This document shows, piece after piece, positions 9,613 through 18,162 of a stretch of DNA of 42,971 nt. This DNA is from Hyphomicrobiales bacterium (lineage in GTDB: Bacteria > Pseudomonadota > Alphaproteobacteria > Rhizobiales > Beijerinckiaceae). The notes below the pieces were generated by a model, which was not told where the DNA came from, made no database searches, and saw only the letters and a list, made by a program, of their open reading frames with translations. The stretch is from the NCBI GenBank assembly GCA_026400565.1, contig JAPLOV010000215.1, forward strand, positions 1 through 42,971. The letters run 5' to 3'. Numbering within the stretch: the stretch's first letter is position 1; every line of letters starts with the position of its first letter. The translations under genes and the position numbers were made by a program.

Positions 9613-10140
9613 TCAGCCGCCGAACGGATTGAAACGGGTCACGCCGCGGAAAAGGTTGCGCAGGAAACTCTGCTCCTCGCCGCCTGTGGGGGTCGTGCGG
9701 TTGATGAAATCGAAGATCACACCGTCCTTAAGGCCCCAGTTGGCGATGCGTTCGACCTTGAAGCCCTTGTTGAAATAAACCGCGATCACGTTCTGGTCGA
9801 CAACGGCCGGGTTCTGGAACTGGAAGGTGCGGCGCGTGCGCTGGCTGACATAATAGAAAGTGCGGTTGCCGACGGTCGAGGTTGTCGACGGCGTGCCGAG
9901 CGTCTGCAACACCTGCTGCACATCCATGCCGGGCTTGACCTTGGCGATGGCCTCCTGGTCGATCACGAAGCCGCGGTTGATCTCCTCGTTGAGACCGGCC
10001 GATGTCGGCAATGTGAAGCCGAAATTGTCGGCCCCGCCGGAGCCGCAGCCCGCAAGCGCGACGCCCATGATGGCGCAGGTCACAACAGTGCGGCCCGAGC
10101 GAAGAGCAGACGCGGCGAGGGAAGCGGCAAGGGAGGCCAT
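9613..10140 (-). CDS. bamE: BamE/OmlA/SmpA-family outer membrane lipoprotein
   Basis: Predicted outer-membrane lipoprotein of the BAM assembly machine or a close relative. The 175-residue protein has a signal peptide ending in the lipobox ALAGC (Cys at about residue 34). The SmpA/OmlA domain follows, with [29 protein letters not shown] (the xVxxGMxxxxVxxxLGxP pattern), YYVSQRTRR and VAVYFNKGF-like strands. ATG 10140 is used rather than 10179 because it puts the hydrophobic core in signal-peptide position. It is divergent from the cbp3 gene across a 128-bp shared promoter region, an arrangement common in Rhizobiales. The symbol follows the family and is not proof of BamE function. Confidence 0.88.
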   Translation of the reverse strand: MASLAASLAASALRSGRTVVTCAIMGVALAGCGSGGADNFGFTLPTSAGLNEEINRGFVIDQEAIAKVKPGMDVQQVLQTLGTPSTTSTVGNRTFYYVSQRTRRTFQFQNPAVVDQNVIAVYFNKGFKVERIANWGLKDGVIFDFINRTTPTGGEEQSFLRNLFRGVTRFNPFGG

Positions 10141-10268
10141 CAAATGATTCCGGTCCAAGCAGGGTAGGCGGCGGCGCATTTGTCGCGCTTGCCGGCAGAT
10201 TGTAATTTGGCGTAACCCCAGCGTCAGCCATTTGCAAGGCAGACCACCAAGCCTGAAGCGAGGTTACG

Positions 10269-10811
10269 ATGTTTGGCCTGTTCAAGAAAGACCCAAGGCG
10301 CGACATCGTGCTGGCACTCTACAAGCGCGTCGCAGATGCCTCGCGTGCGCCCTGGCTCTATCTGGACGCCGGCGTGCCTGACAGCGTCGAAGGCCGGCTT
10401 GAGTCGCTCACTCTCCATGCGTTGCTGGTGATGCGCCGGCTGAAGGCACTGCCGGATCCTGCTCCGGAAGTGGCGCAGGAGTTCATCGACGTGCTCTTCC
10501 AGCACGTTGATCATGGTCTTCGCGAGCTTGGCGTGGGCGATGTCGTGGTGCCCAAACGCATGAAGAAGATTGCCCAGAATTTCTATGGCCGCGTCACTGC
10601 CTATGCCGAACCGCTGGATCAGGGCGATCAGGCGACGCTCGCAGCTGCGCTCGACCGCAACATCCCCGGTGTGGCGTCGGTGCGACTTGTGCCTTATCTG
10701 GTGGCAAGCGAAGGGCTGTTGTCGGTTCTGTCGCTCGATGACCTGCTGAATGCGCCGACGTTGTTCGCGCTGCCGGGTCCGGCCGAACCGGCCGGCCATC
10801 GGCCAGCCTGA
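10269..10811 (+). CDS. Ubiquinol-cytochrome c chaperone family protein (CBP3-like)
   Basis: Bacterial homologue of the mitochondrial cytochrome bc1 assembly chaperone Cbp3. The 180-residue product has the family pattern: an early LYKRVADASRAPWLYLDAGVPDS, the central LTLHALLVMRRLKALPDPAPEVAQEFIDVLFQHVDHGLRELGVGD and VPKRMKKIAQNFYGRVTAY. It is cytosolic with no signal peptide. It starts the plus-strand block cbp3-yceD-plsX-fabH-ihfA-merR, 29 bp before yceD, and is divergent from the BamE-like gene. A direct role in bc1 assembly is inferred from the eukaryotic family. Confidence 0.9.
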   Translation: MFGLFKKDPRRDIVLALYKRVADASRAPWLYLDAGVPDSVEGRLESLTLHALLVMRRLKALPDPAPEVAQEFIDVLFQHVDHGLRELGVGDVVVPKRMKKIAQNFYGRVTAYAEPLDQGDQATLAAALDRNIPGVASVRLVPYLVASEGLLSVLSLDDLLNAPTLFALPGPAEPAGHRPA

Positions 10812-10840
10812 GCCGCAATCCGCTCCACCCGAGATGTGCC

Positions 10841-11449
10841 ATGTCCCAGACCCGCGAACTGCCCTTCAGCCATGTGCGCCGCATCGAGGACCTCTCGTCT
10901 GTCGGCACTGCGGTGCGCCTGTCCGCCACCGAGGCCGAGCGCAAGGCGATCGCAAAAGCCATGGGCATCATGTCGGTCGAGGCGCTCGATGCTGATCTGC
11001 TCGCGGTGAAGGAAGGTGACCGGGTGCGCGTCTCCGGCCGCATCAAGGGCCACGCCCGTCAGGCCTGTGTCGTCAGCCTCGATCCTGTCGAGGAGGCCAT
11101 CGATACTGAGATCGAGATCGTCTTTGCGCCAAAGGAGGAAGCCGATGCGCTGATGCGCAAGGCCGGCCTGCCCGATCCTGACGCGTTTGATGCCGACAAT
11201 CTCGACGCCCTCGACATGTCCAGCATCGACATGGCCGCCATCGATCTCGCCATGCTCAACGATCCCGACGCCTTGCCCGAGCCCATCCTCGATGGCGGCA
11301 TCGATTTCGGCCACATCGCCTACGATACGCTGGCGCTCGAACTCGACCCTTATCCGCGCAAGCCCGGTGTCGCTTTCGAAGCACCGCCCGAGCCCGAAGG
11401 ATTCGGCAATCCGTTTGCCGTCCTCAAGGGCCTGAAGCCGAAGACCTGA
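10841..11449 (+). CDS. yceD: DUF177/YceD family protein with acidic insertion
   Basis: YceD-family proteins are linked to 23S rRNA and ribosome metabolism and usually precede rpmF or plsX. The core is recognisable: N-terminal strand ELPFSHVRRIEDL, GDRVRVSGRIKGHARQACVVSLDPVEEAIDTEIEIVFAP, and C-terminal HIAYDTLALELDPYPRKPGV. Between core halves lies an acidic stretch of about 35 residues (around residues 105-140) of repeating Asp-Leu-Asp type. The family normally has an acidic loop here, but this one looks long. The gene is 193 bp upstream of plsX, and rpmF is not between them. Confidence 0.88.
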   Translation: MSQTRELPFSHVRRIEDLSSVGTAVRLSATEAERKAIAKAMGIMSVEALDADLLAVKEGDRVRVSGRIKGHARQACVVSLDPVEEAIDTEIEIVFAPKEEADALMRKAGLPDPDAFDADNLDALDMSSIDMAAIDLAMLNDPDALPEPILDGGIDFGHIAYDTLALELDPYPRKPGVAFEAPPEPEGFGNPFAVLKGLKPKT

Positions 11450-11642
11450 GCACGCCACCCTGCAGGTCGATGAGCGATGGCCGCGATTTCCGGGGCGCAC
11501 CCCTTGCGGGAATGCGGCTGCTGCACAAGATTAATGATGTGCTGCCTTGCGGTCTGACGAACCGCGCGTATTGTCCGGCTCCCATCCTGCGCCGGGACGG
11601 TTGCGTTGTTCCGCACCCGGCGTTGACGAGACAGGTACCGGC

Positions 11643-12716
11643 ATGGCCGCACAAGCCCCCACCACACACGTCACAATCTCGCTCGATGCGATGGGTGGCG
11701 ACCATGGGCCGTCCGTTGTCATTCCCGGCGCGGCGATGGCCTTGGAGCGCCGGCCAGACACCCGGTTTGTGATTTACGGTGACGAGAAGCTGGTGCTGCC
11801 GCTGCTCGACCAGCACCCCAGGCTGAAGGCGGTCACCACGTTTCACCACACCGATGTATCCGTGAAGATGGATGACAAGCCGAGCCAGGCCTTGCGGTCG
11901 GGGCGCTACAAGTCGTCGATGTGGAAATCCATCGAGGCCTGCAAGACCGGCGAGGCCCATGTCGCTGTGTCGGCCGGCAACACCGGCGCATTGATGGCGA
12001 TGTCGAAGTTCTGCCTGCGCTTGATGGCGAGGATCGAGCGCCCGGCCATCGCGGCCATCTGGCCGACCATCCGCGGCGAAAGCATCGTGCTAGATGTCGG
12101 TGCAACCATCGGGGCGGATGCTGCCCACCTGTTCGACATGGCGATCATGGGCGCGGCCATGGCCCGCATCGTTTTTGACATCGACCGGCCCACAGTCGGC
12201 CTGCTCAATGTCGGCGTCGAGGAGATCAAGGGCGTCGAAGCCGTCAAGGAAGCCGGCAAGATGCTGCGCGAGGCGAACCTGCCCAATCTCGATTATCGCG
12301 GCTTCGTCGAGGGCGATGATCTGGGCAAGGGAACCGTCGACGTGGTGGTCACCGAAGGCTTCACCGGCAATATCGCCCTCAAGACCGCCGAAGGCACCGC
12401 CAAGCAGATCGCCGAATATCTCCGCGCAGCGATGAGCCGCTCGTTGCTATCGAAGCTCGGCTACCTGCTCGCGAAAGGCGCTTTTTCGGCCCTCAAGGAG
12501 AAGATGGACCCGCGCAAGGTCAATGGCGGGGTCTTCCTCGGGCTTGACGGCGTTATCATCAAGAGCCATGGCGGGACCGATGCGATCGGCTTTGCCAGCG
12601 CGGTGGAGCTGGGTTACGAGATGGCGCGCTACGAGCTTCTCACCAAAGTGCGCGAGATGATTGATGCCTGTCCGGTCCCCGTCGTCCTGTCTTCGGGCGA
12701 GGCCGTGGCCAGCTAA
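11643..12716 (+). CDS. plsX: Phosphate acyltransferase PlsX
   Basis: Makes acyl-phosphate from acyl-ACP for the PlsY-dependent first step of phospholipid synthesis; plsY is present at 29830. The 357-residue protein shows [19 protein letters not shown] at the N-terminus, then [38 protein letters not shown], and C-terminal [25 protein letters not shown]. All are standard PlsX motifs in order. The start at ATG 11643 has ACAGGTA upstream. fabH begins 18 bp downstream, a conserved pairing. Confidence 0.96.
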   Translation: MAAQAPTTHVTISLDAMGGDHGPSVVIPGAAMALERRPDTRFVIYGDEKLVLPLLDQHPRLKAVTTFHHTDVSVKMDDKPSQALRSGRYKSSMWKSIEACKTGEAHVAVSAGNTGALMAMSKFCLRLMARIERPAIAAIWPTIRGESIVLDVGATIGADAAHLFDMAIMGAAMARIVFDIDRPTVGLLNVGVEEIKGVEAVKEAGKMLREANLPNLDYRGFVEGDDLGKGTVDVVVTEGFTGNIALKTAEGTAKQIAEYLRAAMSRSLLSKLGYLLAKGAFSALKEKMDPRKVNGGVFLGLDGVIIKSHGGTDAIGFASAVELGYEMARYELLTKVREMIDACPVPVVLSSGEAVAS

Positions 12717-12734
12717 ACAGAGGCGGCGCAAGCA

Positions 12735-13712
12735 GTGTCCCGGATCAGGTCTGTCGTGCGTGGCTGTGGGCAGGCCTTGCCCCGCCGTGTTGTGAGCAAT
12801 GCGGAGTTGTCGGCGCTGGTCGAGACCTCCGACGAATGGATCCGACAGCGCAGCGGCATCGAACGCCGGTATATTGCCGACGAAACCGAGACGACATCGG
12901 TGCTGGGAACCGCTGCCGCGCGCGCTGCCCTCGCCAGCGCCGGGATGGTGCCAGCCGACATCGATCTCATCGTCTGCGCGACATCGACGCCGGATTATAC
13001 CTTCCCCGCCACTGCGACCCAGATCCAGAACGCGCTCGACATGCACCATGGTGCGGCCTTCGACGTGCAGGCCGTGTGCTCGGGCTTCGTCTACGCCCTC
13101 ACCGTGGCGGACAAGTTCCTGATCTCGGGCTCGACCCGGTCAGCTCTGGTAATCGGGGCCGAAACCTTCTCGCGCATCCTCGACTGGAAGGATCGCGGCA
13201 CCTGCGTCCTGTTCGGGGACGGGGCCGCCGCGGTGGTGCTGACAGCGGAACACGGCGCCGGCATCAATGCCGACCGGGGTATCCTGCACACCCACATCCG
13301 CTCGGATGGGCGCTACCGCGACAAGCTCTTTGTCGATGGCGGGGCGGGCTCCAACGGCCAGGTCGGCCATCTGCGCATGGAGGGCCGCGAGGTCTTCAAG
13401 CATGCCGTGATCAATCTGGCCGACACGGTCGAGGCGACGCTGGCCGCCACGGGCCTCAAGGGCAGTGACATCGACTGGTTTGTGCCGCATCAGGCCAACA
13501 AGCGCATCATTGATGCCACGGCCCACAAGCTCGGCGTTCCGGAAAGCCGCGTTGTCTACACCGTGCAGGACCACGGCAATACCTCCGCCGCTTCGATCCC
13601 GCTGGCGCTGGCCCGAGCCGTGGGCGATGGCCGCATCCAGCCCGGCCAACTCGTGCTCATTGAAGCGATGGGCGGCGGGTTCACCTGGGGGTCTGCGCTG
13701 ATCCGGTGGTAA
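12735..13712 (+). CDS. fabH: Beta-ketoacyl-ACP synthase III
   Basis: Starts fatty-acid synthesis by condensing acetyl-CoA with malonyl-ACP. The 325-residue product has the full Cys-His-Asn triad: Cys115 in [12 protein letters not shown], His252 in [11 protein letters not shown] and Asn282 in [13 protein letters not shown]. The N-terminal [15 protein letters not shown] is also typical. The start is GTG 12735, 18 bp after plsX, so the two are probably co-transcribed. The terminal [13 protein letters not shown] is the family end. No missing residue was noted. Confidence 0.97.
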   Translation: MSRIRSVVRGCGQALPRRVVSNAELSALVETSDEWIRQRSGIERRYIADETETTSVLGTAAARAALASAGMVPADIDLIVCATSTPDYTFPATATQIQNALDMHHGAAFDVQAVCSGFVYALTVADKFLISGSTRSALVIGAETFSRILDWKDRGTCVLFGDGAAAVVLTAEHGAGINADRGILHTHIRSDGRYRDKLFVDGGAGSNGQVGHLRMEGREVFKHAVINLADTVEATLAATGLKGSDIDWFVPHQANKRIIDATAHKLGVPESRVVYTVQDHGNTSAASIPLALARAVGDGRIQPGQLVLIEAMGGGFTWGSALIRW

Positions 13713-13766
13713 CCGGCGCTTCCGCACACCGGTGTCAGGCCAAAAAACATAATCTGTTCAAGGGCA

Positions 13767-13796
13767 TTGACCGTTCCGTCTCACCCACTTTACGAT
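13767..13796 (+). promoter_or_regulatory. Candidate sigma-70 type promoter for ihfA
   Basis: In the 197-bp gap between fabH and ihfA, TTGACC (13767-13772) and TACGAT (13791-13796) are separated by 18 bp. This is a reasonable housekeeping promoter match about 114 bp upstream of the ihfA ATG. It is pattern recognition only; no transcript data are available. Confidence 0.4.
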
Positions 13797-13909
13797 TGGC
13801 GTTGTGGCAGGATTCTGTGCTTGGCGACAGGCACTTCGCGATATCCGGTAATGCCTGTCAGCAGGGCTGCTCCTCGGGAGCAGGGCTGGCAGCGGGGCAA
13901 GGCAAGGCA

Positions 13910-14140
13910 ATGGCTGACGAAACCATTACAAGAGCCGATCTGAGCGAGGCGGTTTACCAGAAGATCGGCCTGTCACGCACGGAATCGGCAGCGCTGGTTG
14001 AGACCGTCCTGGGCGAGATCAGCGACTGCATCCTGCGCGGCGAAAACGTCAAGCTCTCGTCCTTCGGCTCGTTCATCGTGCGGTCCAATGTGATGAAGGC
14101 CCGCGTCAACGGCCTCGATGCTGCGGGCGAGGACGATTGA
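13910..14140 (+). CDS. ihfA: Integration host factor alpha, internally deleted (lacks DNA-binding arm)
   Basis: IHF alpha/beta heterodimers bend DNA through two beta-arms. This 76-residue product matches alphaproteobacterial IhfA from [29 protein letters not shown] through [15 protein letters not shown], then jumps to [10 protein letters not shown], the normal C-terminal helix. The intervening segment of about 27-28 residues, which in relatives holds the arm, the GRNPKTG motif with the intercalating proline, and PISPRRV, is absent in frame. Normal length is about 100-110. The dimerisation core remains, so the product might pair with IHF beta without bending DNA. The ATG at 13910 gives the family N-terminus. 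Position between fabH and merR is the usual one for ihfA. A collapsed assembly deletion is the alternative. Confidence 0.85.
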   Translation: MADETITRADLSEAVYQKIGLSRTESAALVETVLGEISDCILRGENVKLSSFGSFIVRSNVMKARVNGLDAAGEDD

Positions 14141-14187
14141 GCTTCCAGGCCAGCCACATGTCGGCCTTTCCGGCCGAGGAGGAGCCG

Positions 14188-14691
14188 ATGGTCGACAAGA
14201 GCCCGGATGCCTTTCGGACCATCAGCGAGGTCTCTGAAGACCTCGATCTGCCCCAGCACGTCTTGCGTTTTTGGGAGACGCGCTTCCCCCAGATCAAGCC
14301 GCTGAAGCGGGGCGGTAACCGCCGCTATTATCGCCCGGACGATGTTGCGCTGATCACGGGCCTGAAGATCCTGCTCTATGGGCAGGGCTACACCATCAAG
14401 GGCGTCCAGCGCATTCTGAAAGAGCAGGGGGCCCGCGCCGTACAGGCCGTGGGGCGCGGCGGAGCGGTACCAGCGGCGCTGCCCGGTGACGGCCATGATG
14501 GCGCAGCAGCCATGCGGCCCGCTGCTCCTGCGCCAGGGGCTGCTCCCAAGCCAGCCGCACAACCGGCAAGGCGGGCGGCAGGCCAGCCGCTCAGCGCTGA
14601 TGCCGGAACCGTCCTGCGCATGGCGCTGTCGGAGTTGCAGGGTGCGCGCAATGATCTGGTCCGCGCACTCTCTGGCCCCGCAGAGAACTGA
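14188..14691 (+). CDS. MerR-family transcriptional regulator
   Basis: A 167-residue regulator with an N-terminal winged helix: [45 protein letters not shown], then the helix [24 protein letters not shown]. The C-terminal part is Ala/Pro-rich and low-complexity (about residues 90-135), ending in a short helix, with no metal-binding Cys pattern. This is the MerR-like protein found next to ihfA in many alphaproteobacteria. AGGAGG precedes ATG 14188, so that start is chosen over 14137. It follows ihfA by 47 bp and is probably co-transcribed. Its target genes are unknown. Confidence 0.92.
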   Translation: MVDKSPDAFRTISEVSEDLDLPQHVLRFWETRFPQIKPLKRGGNRRYYRPDDVALITGLKILLYGQGYTIKGVQRILKEQGARAVQAVGRGGAVPAALPGDGHDGAAAMRPAAPAPGAAPKPAAQPARRAAGQPLSADAGTVLRMALSELQGARNDLVRALSGPAEN

Positions 14692-14700
14692 TCAGCCCTG

Positions 14701-15965
14701 ATGACCGCCACAGCAACGGGACCTGACAGGCCGGTGCAGTCCTGACGCATCCGGGTCGCTGTCGACATCGGCGGCGCCTTCACCGATCTCGAATGCCTCG
14801 ACGAGGACAACGGCGCGATCCTCAGCCACAAGGTGCCGACAACGCCGGAAGACCCGTCTATCGGCCTGCTCGATGCCATCACCTCGGCGGCCAGCCGCCA
14901 TGGCTTCACGCTCGATGACATCACCTTGCTGATCCATGGCACCACCATAGCCACCAATGCTGTGCTGACCCGCGATCTGCCAGTCGCTGCGCTGATCACC
15001 ACGGCAGGCTTCGAGGACGTGCTGGAAATCGGCTGGCATGCGCGGCGCGATGTCTATTGGGCTTTGCCCCGAGGAACGCACGGTGCTCGCCGCACGTCAC
15101 CTTCGCTTCGGCTTCAGGTAACGCATCAGCGCCAACGGCACCGCTCTGACGGCACTCGACATGGTCGATCTTGACCGGGTATCGACCGCATAGCTGCGTG
15201 CGGCGCTGGCGTCGTGGCAGTGTCGCTGCTGGGCAGCTTCGTCGATCCCTCACACGAGATCGCAATTCGTGAGAGGTTTGCCGAACGCCTGCCGGGGCTA
15301 CCCTGCTCATGCTCGCATGAGGTGTCGCCCGAGATCCGTGAGTTCGAGCGCACCTCCACAACCGTGCTCAACGTGCTGCTGATGCCTGTCGTCCAGCGCA
15401 ATGTGGCCGGCCTTCTGGCGAGGACAAGGCAAGCTGGGCTGGCCGCACCGCTTTATCTCGTCCAGTCCAATACCGGGGCGACGTCGCCCGAGCAGGTGGG
15501 CCCGGCACCCGTCAACCTGCTGCTCTCCGGCCCTTCCGGCGGCGTGCTGGCCGCGCAGAAGGTAGCTGCCGCCGCTGGCCGCGACAACATCGTGGCTGTC
15601 GACATGGGCGGCACGAGCTACGACATCACCATCATCCAGAATGGTCGCCGCTCAGTTATCGCGCAGGGCGATATTGATGGGCTTCCTGTGCGCGTGCCCA
15701 TGGTTGACATGCGCACCATCGGCGCGGGCAGCGGCCCGTGATCTGGCTCGACAGTTCGGGCCGGCTCGAGGTTGGCCCGCAAAGTGCCGGCGCGAGGCCC
15801 CGCCCTGTCTGCGACGGGCGCGGCGGCACCGAGCCGACGGTCACCGACGTCAACCTCATGCTCGGCAGGCTTGACGCGGCCAGCTTCATGGGCGGCTTGC
15901 TGGCACTCGATCTGGCGGGTGCGCAGGCCGCGCTGGATCGCCGCATTGCCGGCCCGCTCTGCCTG
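14701..15965 (+). pseudogene. Hydantoinase/oxoprolinase subunit A (HyuA) remnant
   Basis: An ATP-dependent hydantoinase A-type gene in advanced decay. From ATG 14701 the frame hits TGA at 14743 and continues RIRVAVDIGGAFTDLE, then LIHGTTIATNAVLTRD and TAGFEDVLEIG to about 15060. A shifted frame (15065 onward, two internal stops) carries ERTVLAARHLRFGF. From about 15214 a third stretch holds LLGSFVDPSHE, EFERTSTTVLN, LLLSGPSGGVLAAQK and AVDMGGTSYDI, stopping at 15739. Another shift (15738 on) gives VGPQSAGA and GRGGTEPTVTDVNLMLGRLD. Homology ends near 15960, roughly 60% into a normal protein of about 680 residues, directly against the end of the convergent enolase gene. No HyuB partner is present. 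Confidence 0.85.
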
Positions 15966-15975
15966 AGGCGCGCCG

Positions 15976-17082
15976 TCATGCCTTGTGCAGCCGCTGCCCG
16001 AAGGCGAGCCTCCCAATCGCCGTATGATCCCACTCGATGCCAAGGCCCGGCTCGTCCGATGGCATCGCGCGGCCATCGCGCACTGTCATGCGGCTCAGCG
16101 TGATGTCATCCAGTTGCGGAATATACTCGACATAACGCCCGTTCGGGACGGCTGCAGCCAGCGCGACATGCAGCTCCATCAGGAAATGCGGGCACACCGC
16201 CACGTTGTGCGCTTCGGCCATGTGGGCGACCTTGAGCCACGGCGTGATGCCGCCGATCCGCCCGACATCAACCTGCACAATCGAGCAGGCTCCCTGGGCG
16301 AGGTAATCCTTGAACTGGCTGATCGAGTAGAGCGATTCGCCGACCGCAATGGGCACTGTGGTCGAGCGGGCCAGCGCCGCATGCGCGCCCACATCGTCGG
16401 CGTGGATCGGCTCCTCGAACCAGGCGATGTCGAGCGCTTCATAATGACGGGCACGCCGCACCGCTTCTGACAAGTTGAAGCCCTGGTTGGCATCGGTCAT
16501 GATCTCGAACGTCGGCCCCACCGCCTCGCGGACCGCTGACAGCCGCGCCACGTCCTCGGCCACATGCGGTCTCCCGATCTTGATCTTGGTGCCGGAAAAC
16601 CCGCGCGCCTTGACCGCCAGCGCGTCGTCCACCAGCGCTTCGGGTGCGATGTGCAGCCAGCCGCCCTCTGTCGAATACAGCGGGATCGAGCGTTGCGCCC
16701 CGCCGGCCATGCGCCAGAGCGGCTGCCCGGCCTTGCGGCATTTCAGATCCCAAAGGGCGGTGTCGATGGCGGCCAGCGCGATCGATGTCAGGGCACCGAC
16801 TGTGGTCGCATGGGTGTGGAAGAACAGCGCACGCCAGATCGCCTCGATGTCCCAGGCCTCACGCCCGATCAGCAGCGGGCACAGATGATCGTTGAGCAGC
16901 GCGAGCACCGACGATCCGCCCGTGCCGATGGTATAGGAATAGCCCATGCCCACCGCGCCATCGGCATCGGTAATGCGCACGATCGGCGTCTCCTGGCAGA
17001 CGAAGCTCTGGATTGCATCCGTGCGCAGCACCTTGGGCTTGAGATCGACCAGCAGCACTTCGACCCGTTCGATCCTGGCCAT
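15976..17082 (-). CDS. Enolase-superfamily mandelate racemase/muconate lactonizing enzyme-like protein
   Basis: Probable sugar-acid dehydratase or related enzyme that abstracts the proton alpha to a carboxylate using Mg2+. The 368-residue protein has the capping domain, then the barrel with the KxK motif in GTKIKIG, metal ligands in TDANQGF, AWFEEPIH and VGESLYS, and a C-terminal VCPHFLMELH histidine. An AGGAG lies before the ATG. It is 15 bp downstream of the dehydrogenase and is the last gene of the TRAP operon, so it probably acts on the imported acid or its oxidised form. The exact substrate cannot be read from sequence. Racemase or cycloisomerase activity is also possible. Confidence 0.9.
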   Translation of the reverse strand: MARIERVEVLLVDLKPKVLRTDAIQSFVCQETPIVRITDADGAVGMGYSYTIGTGGSSVLALLNDHLCPLLIGREAWDIEAIWRALFFHTHATTVGALTSIALAAIDTALWDLKCRKAGQPLWRMAGGAQRSIPLYSTEGGWLHIAPEALVDDALAVKARGFSGTKIKIGRPHVAEDVARLSAVREAVGPTFEIMTDANQGFNLSEAVRRARHYEALDIAWFEEPIHADDVGAHAALARSTTVPIAVGESLYSISQFKDYLAQGACSIVQVDVGRIGGITPWLKVAHMAEAHNVAVCPHFLMELHVALAAAVPNGRYVEYIPQLDDITLSRMTVRDGRAMPSDEPGLGIEWDHTAIGRLAFGQRLHKA

Positions 17083-17097
17083 GACGGCGGTCTCCTT

Positions 17098-18162
17098 TCA
17101 GGCGGCTTCGTCGTCAGGCAGGAGCATGACCTTCATGCTCTGGCTGCGGTCGAGCGCCAGTTCAAACGCTTCCGGCGCCTGCGATAACGGACGGCTGGCG
17201 GTGATGATGTCGGTGACATCGATGGCGCGCTCGGCAATCAGCGTCACGGCGCGGCTGAACTCGGTGCCAAAGCGGAAGCTGCCGCGCAGGTCGATCTCGC
17301 GCGCCATGACCGCAAGACCGGGCAGGGGGATCGGCCCGCCGGGCAGGTTGCCGATCTGCACGACGATGCCGCCGCGCCTGACCGCCAGCAGCGCCGATGC
17401 CAGAGCAGCCGGAGCGCCAGAGGCCTCGAACACCACATCGAACGGGGTGGTTGCTCCCCCCTGGATCAGGGCGTCGTCCTGAGCGGCGAGGTCAATGACC
17501 TGATCGGCACCAAGCCGTGCCGCAAAGGCCAGCGGGGCGGCGGCAATGTCGGCCAGTGCAACGCGCGCCGCTCCCGCCTGACGCGCCGCCAGCATGGTCA
17601 GCAACCCGATGGGACCTGCGCCGATGATCAGCACCGATGTGTCCGACAAAGGCCCGGCCCGCGCCACCGCATGAAGGCAGACAGCGAGCGGCTCGGCCAG
17701 CGCAGCGGCAGCGAACGGCACATGCGCCGGAACCGGCATGCATTGCGCCGGAACAACATCGATGTGCTTCGCGAAGCCGCCTTGCATGTGCGGGGTCTTC
17801 GAGGCCGACCCCATGAAGTAGATGTTCTCGCACAGGTTGGGCCGCCCCAACCGGCAGGGCCGGCAGGTGCCGCACCAGCGCGACGGATTGATCGCCACCC
17901 GGTCGCCGATCGCCAGATCGCCAGCCGCCCCGCTCATGTCGATGATGGTGCCGGCAATCTCGTGTCCGAGCACCAGCGGTGATGTCACCACGAAATCGCC
18001 GGTGCGGGCATGGCGGAAATAGTGCATGTCCGAGCCGCAAATCCCGCCCGCCCCGAAGGCGACGCGGACCATGCCCGGTGCCAGCGCGGGCATCGGTGCC
18101 GCCACCAGCCTGAGATCGCGCGGCCCGAACAGGGTCGCCGCCTGCTGGTGGCTGGCGCTCAC
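17098..18162 (-). CDS. Zinc-dependent alcohol dehydrogenase, L-idonate 5-dehydrogenase type
   Basis: Medium-chain dehydrogenase/reductase of 354 residues. The catalytic zinc site is visible in GICGSDMHYF (Cys), LGHEIAG (His/Glu) and LAEPLAVC (Glu). The structural zinc comes from the four cysteines of WCGTCRPCRLGRPNLC. The Rossmann motif is IIGAGPIGLL with Asp after VALAD, suggesting NAD+. The overall pattern is closest to L-idonate 5-dehydrogenase/sorbitol dehydrogenase proteins. The GTG start at 18162 overlaps the dctM stop as GTGA, so it is coupled to the transporter. It probably oxidises a polyol or sugar acid brought in by DctPQM. Confidence 0.9.
   Translation of the reverse strand: MSASHQQAATLFGPRDLRLVAAPMPALAPGMVRVAFGAGGICGSDMHYFRHARTGDFVVTSPLVLGHEIAGTIIDMSGAAGDLAIGDRVAINPSRWCGTCRPCRLGRPNLCENIYFMGSASKTPHMQGGFAKHIDVVPAQCMPVPAHVPFAAAALAEPLAVCLHAVARAGPLSDTSVLIIGAGPIGLLTMLAARQAGAARVALADIAAAPLAFAARLGADQVIDLAAQDDALIQGGATTPFDVVFEASGAPAALASALLAVRRGGIVVQIGNLPGGPIPLPGLAVMAREIDLRGSFRFGTEFSRAVTLIAERAIDVTDIITASRPLSQAPEAFELALDRSQSMKVMLLPDDEAA

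Noticed and set aside
13719-13740. ACCGG/CCGGT hairpin after fabH as a terminator
   Set aside because: The stem is only 5 bp with an 11-base loop; the A-run that follows is on the wrong strand for plus-strand termination.
14692-14745. tRNA gene after the MerR regulator, as in some relatives
   Set aside because: No cloverleaf or TTCGANTC arm could be found here.
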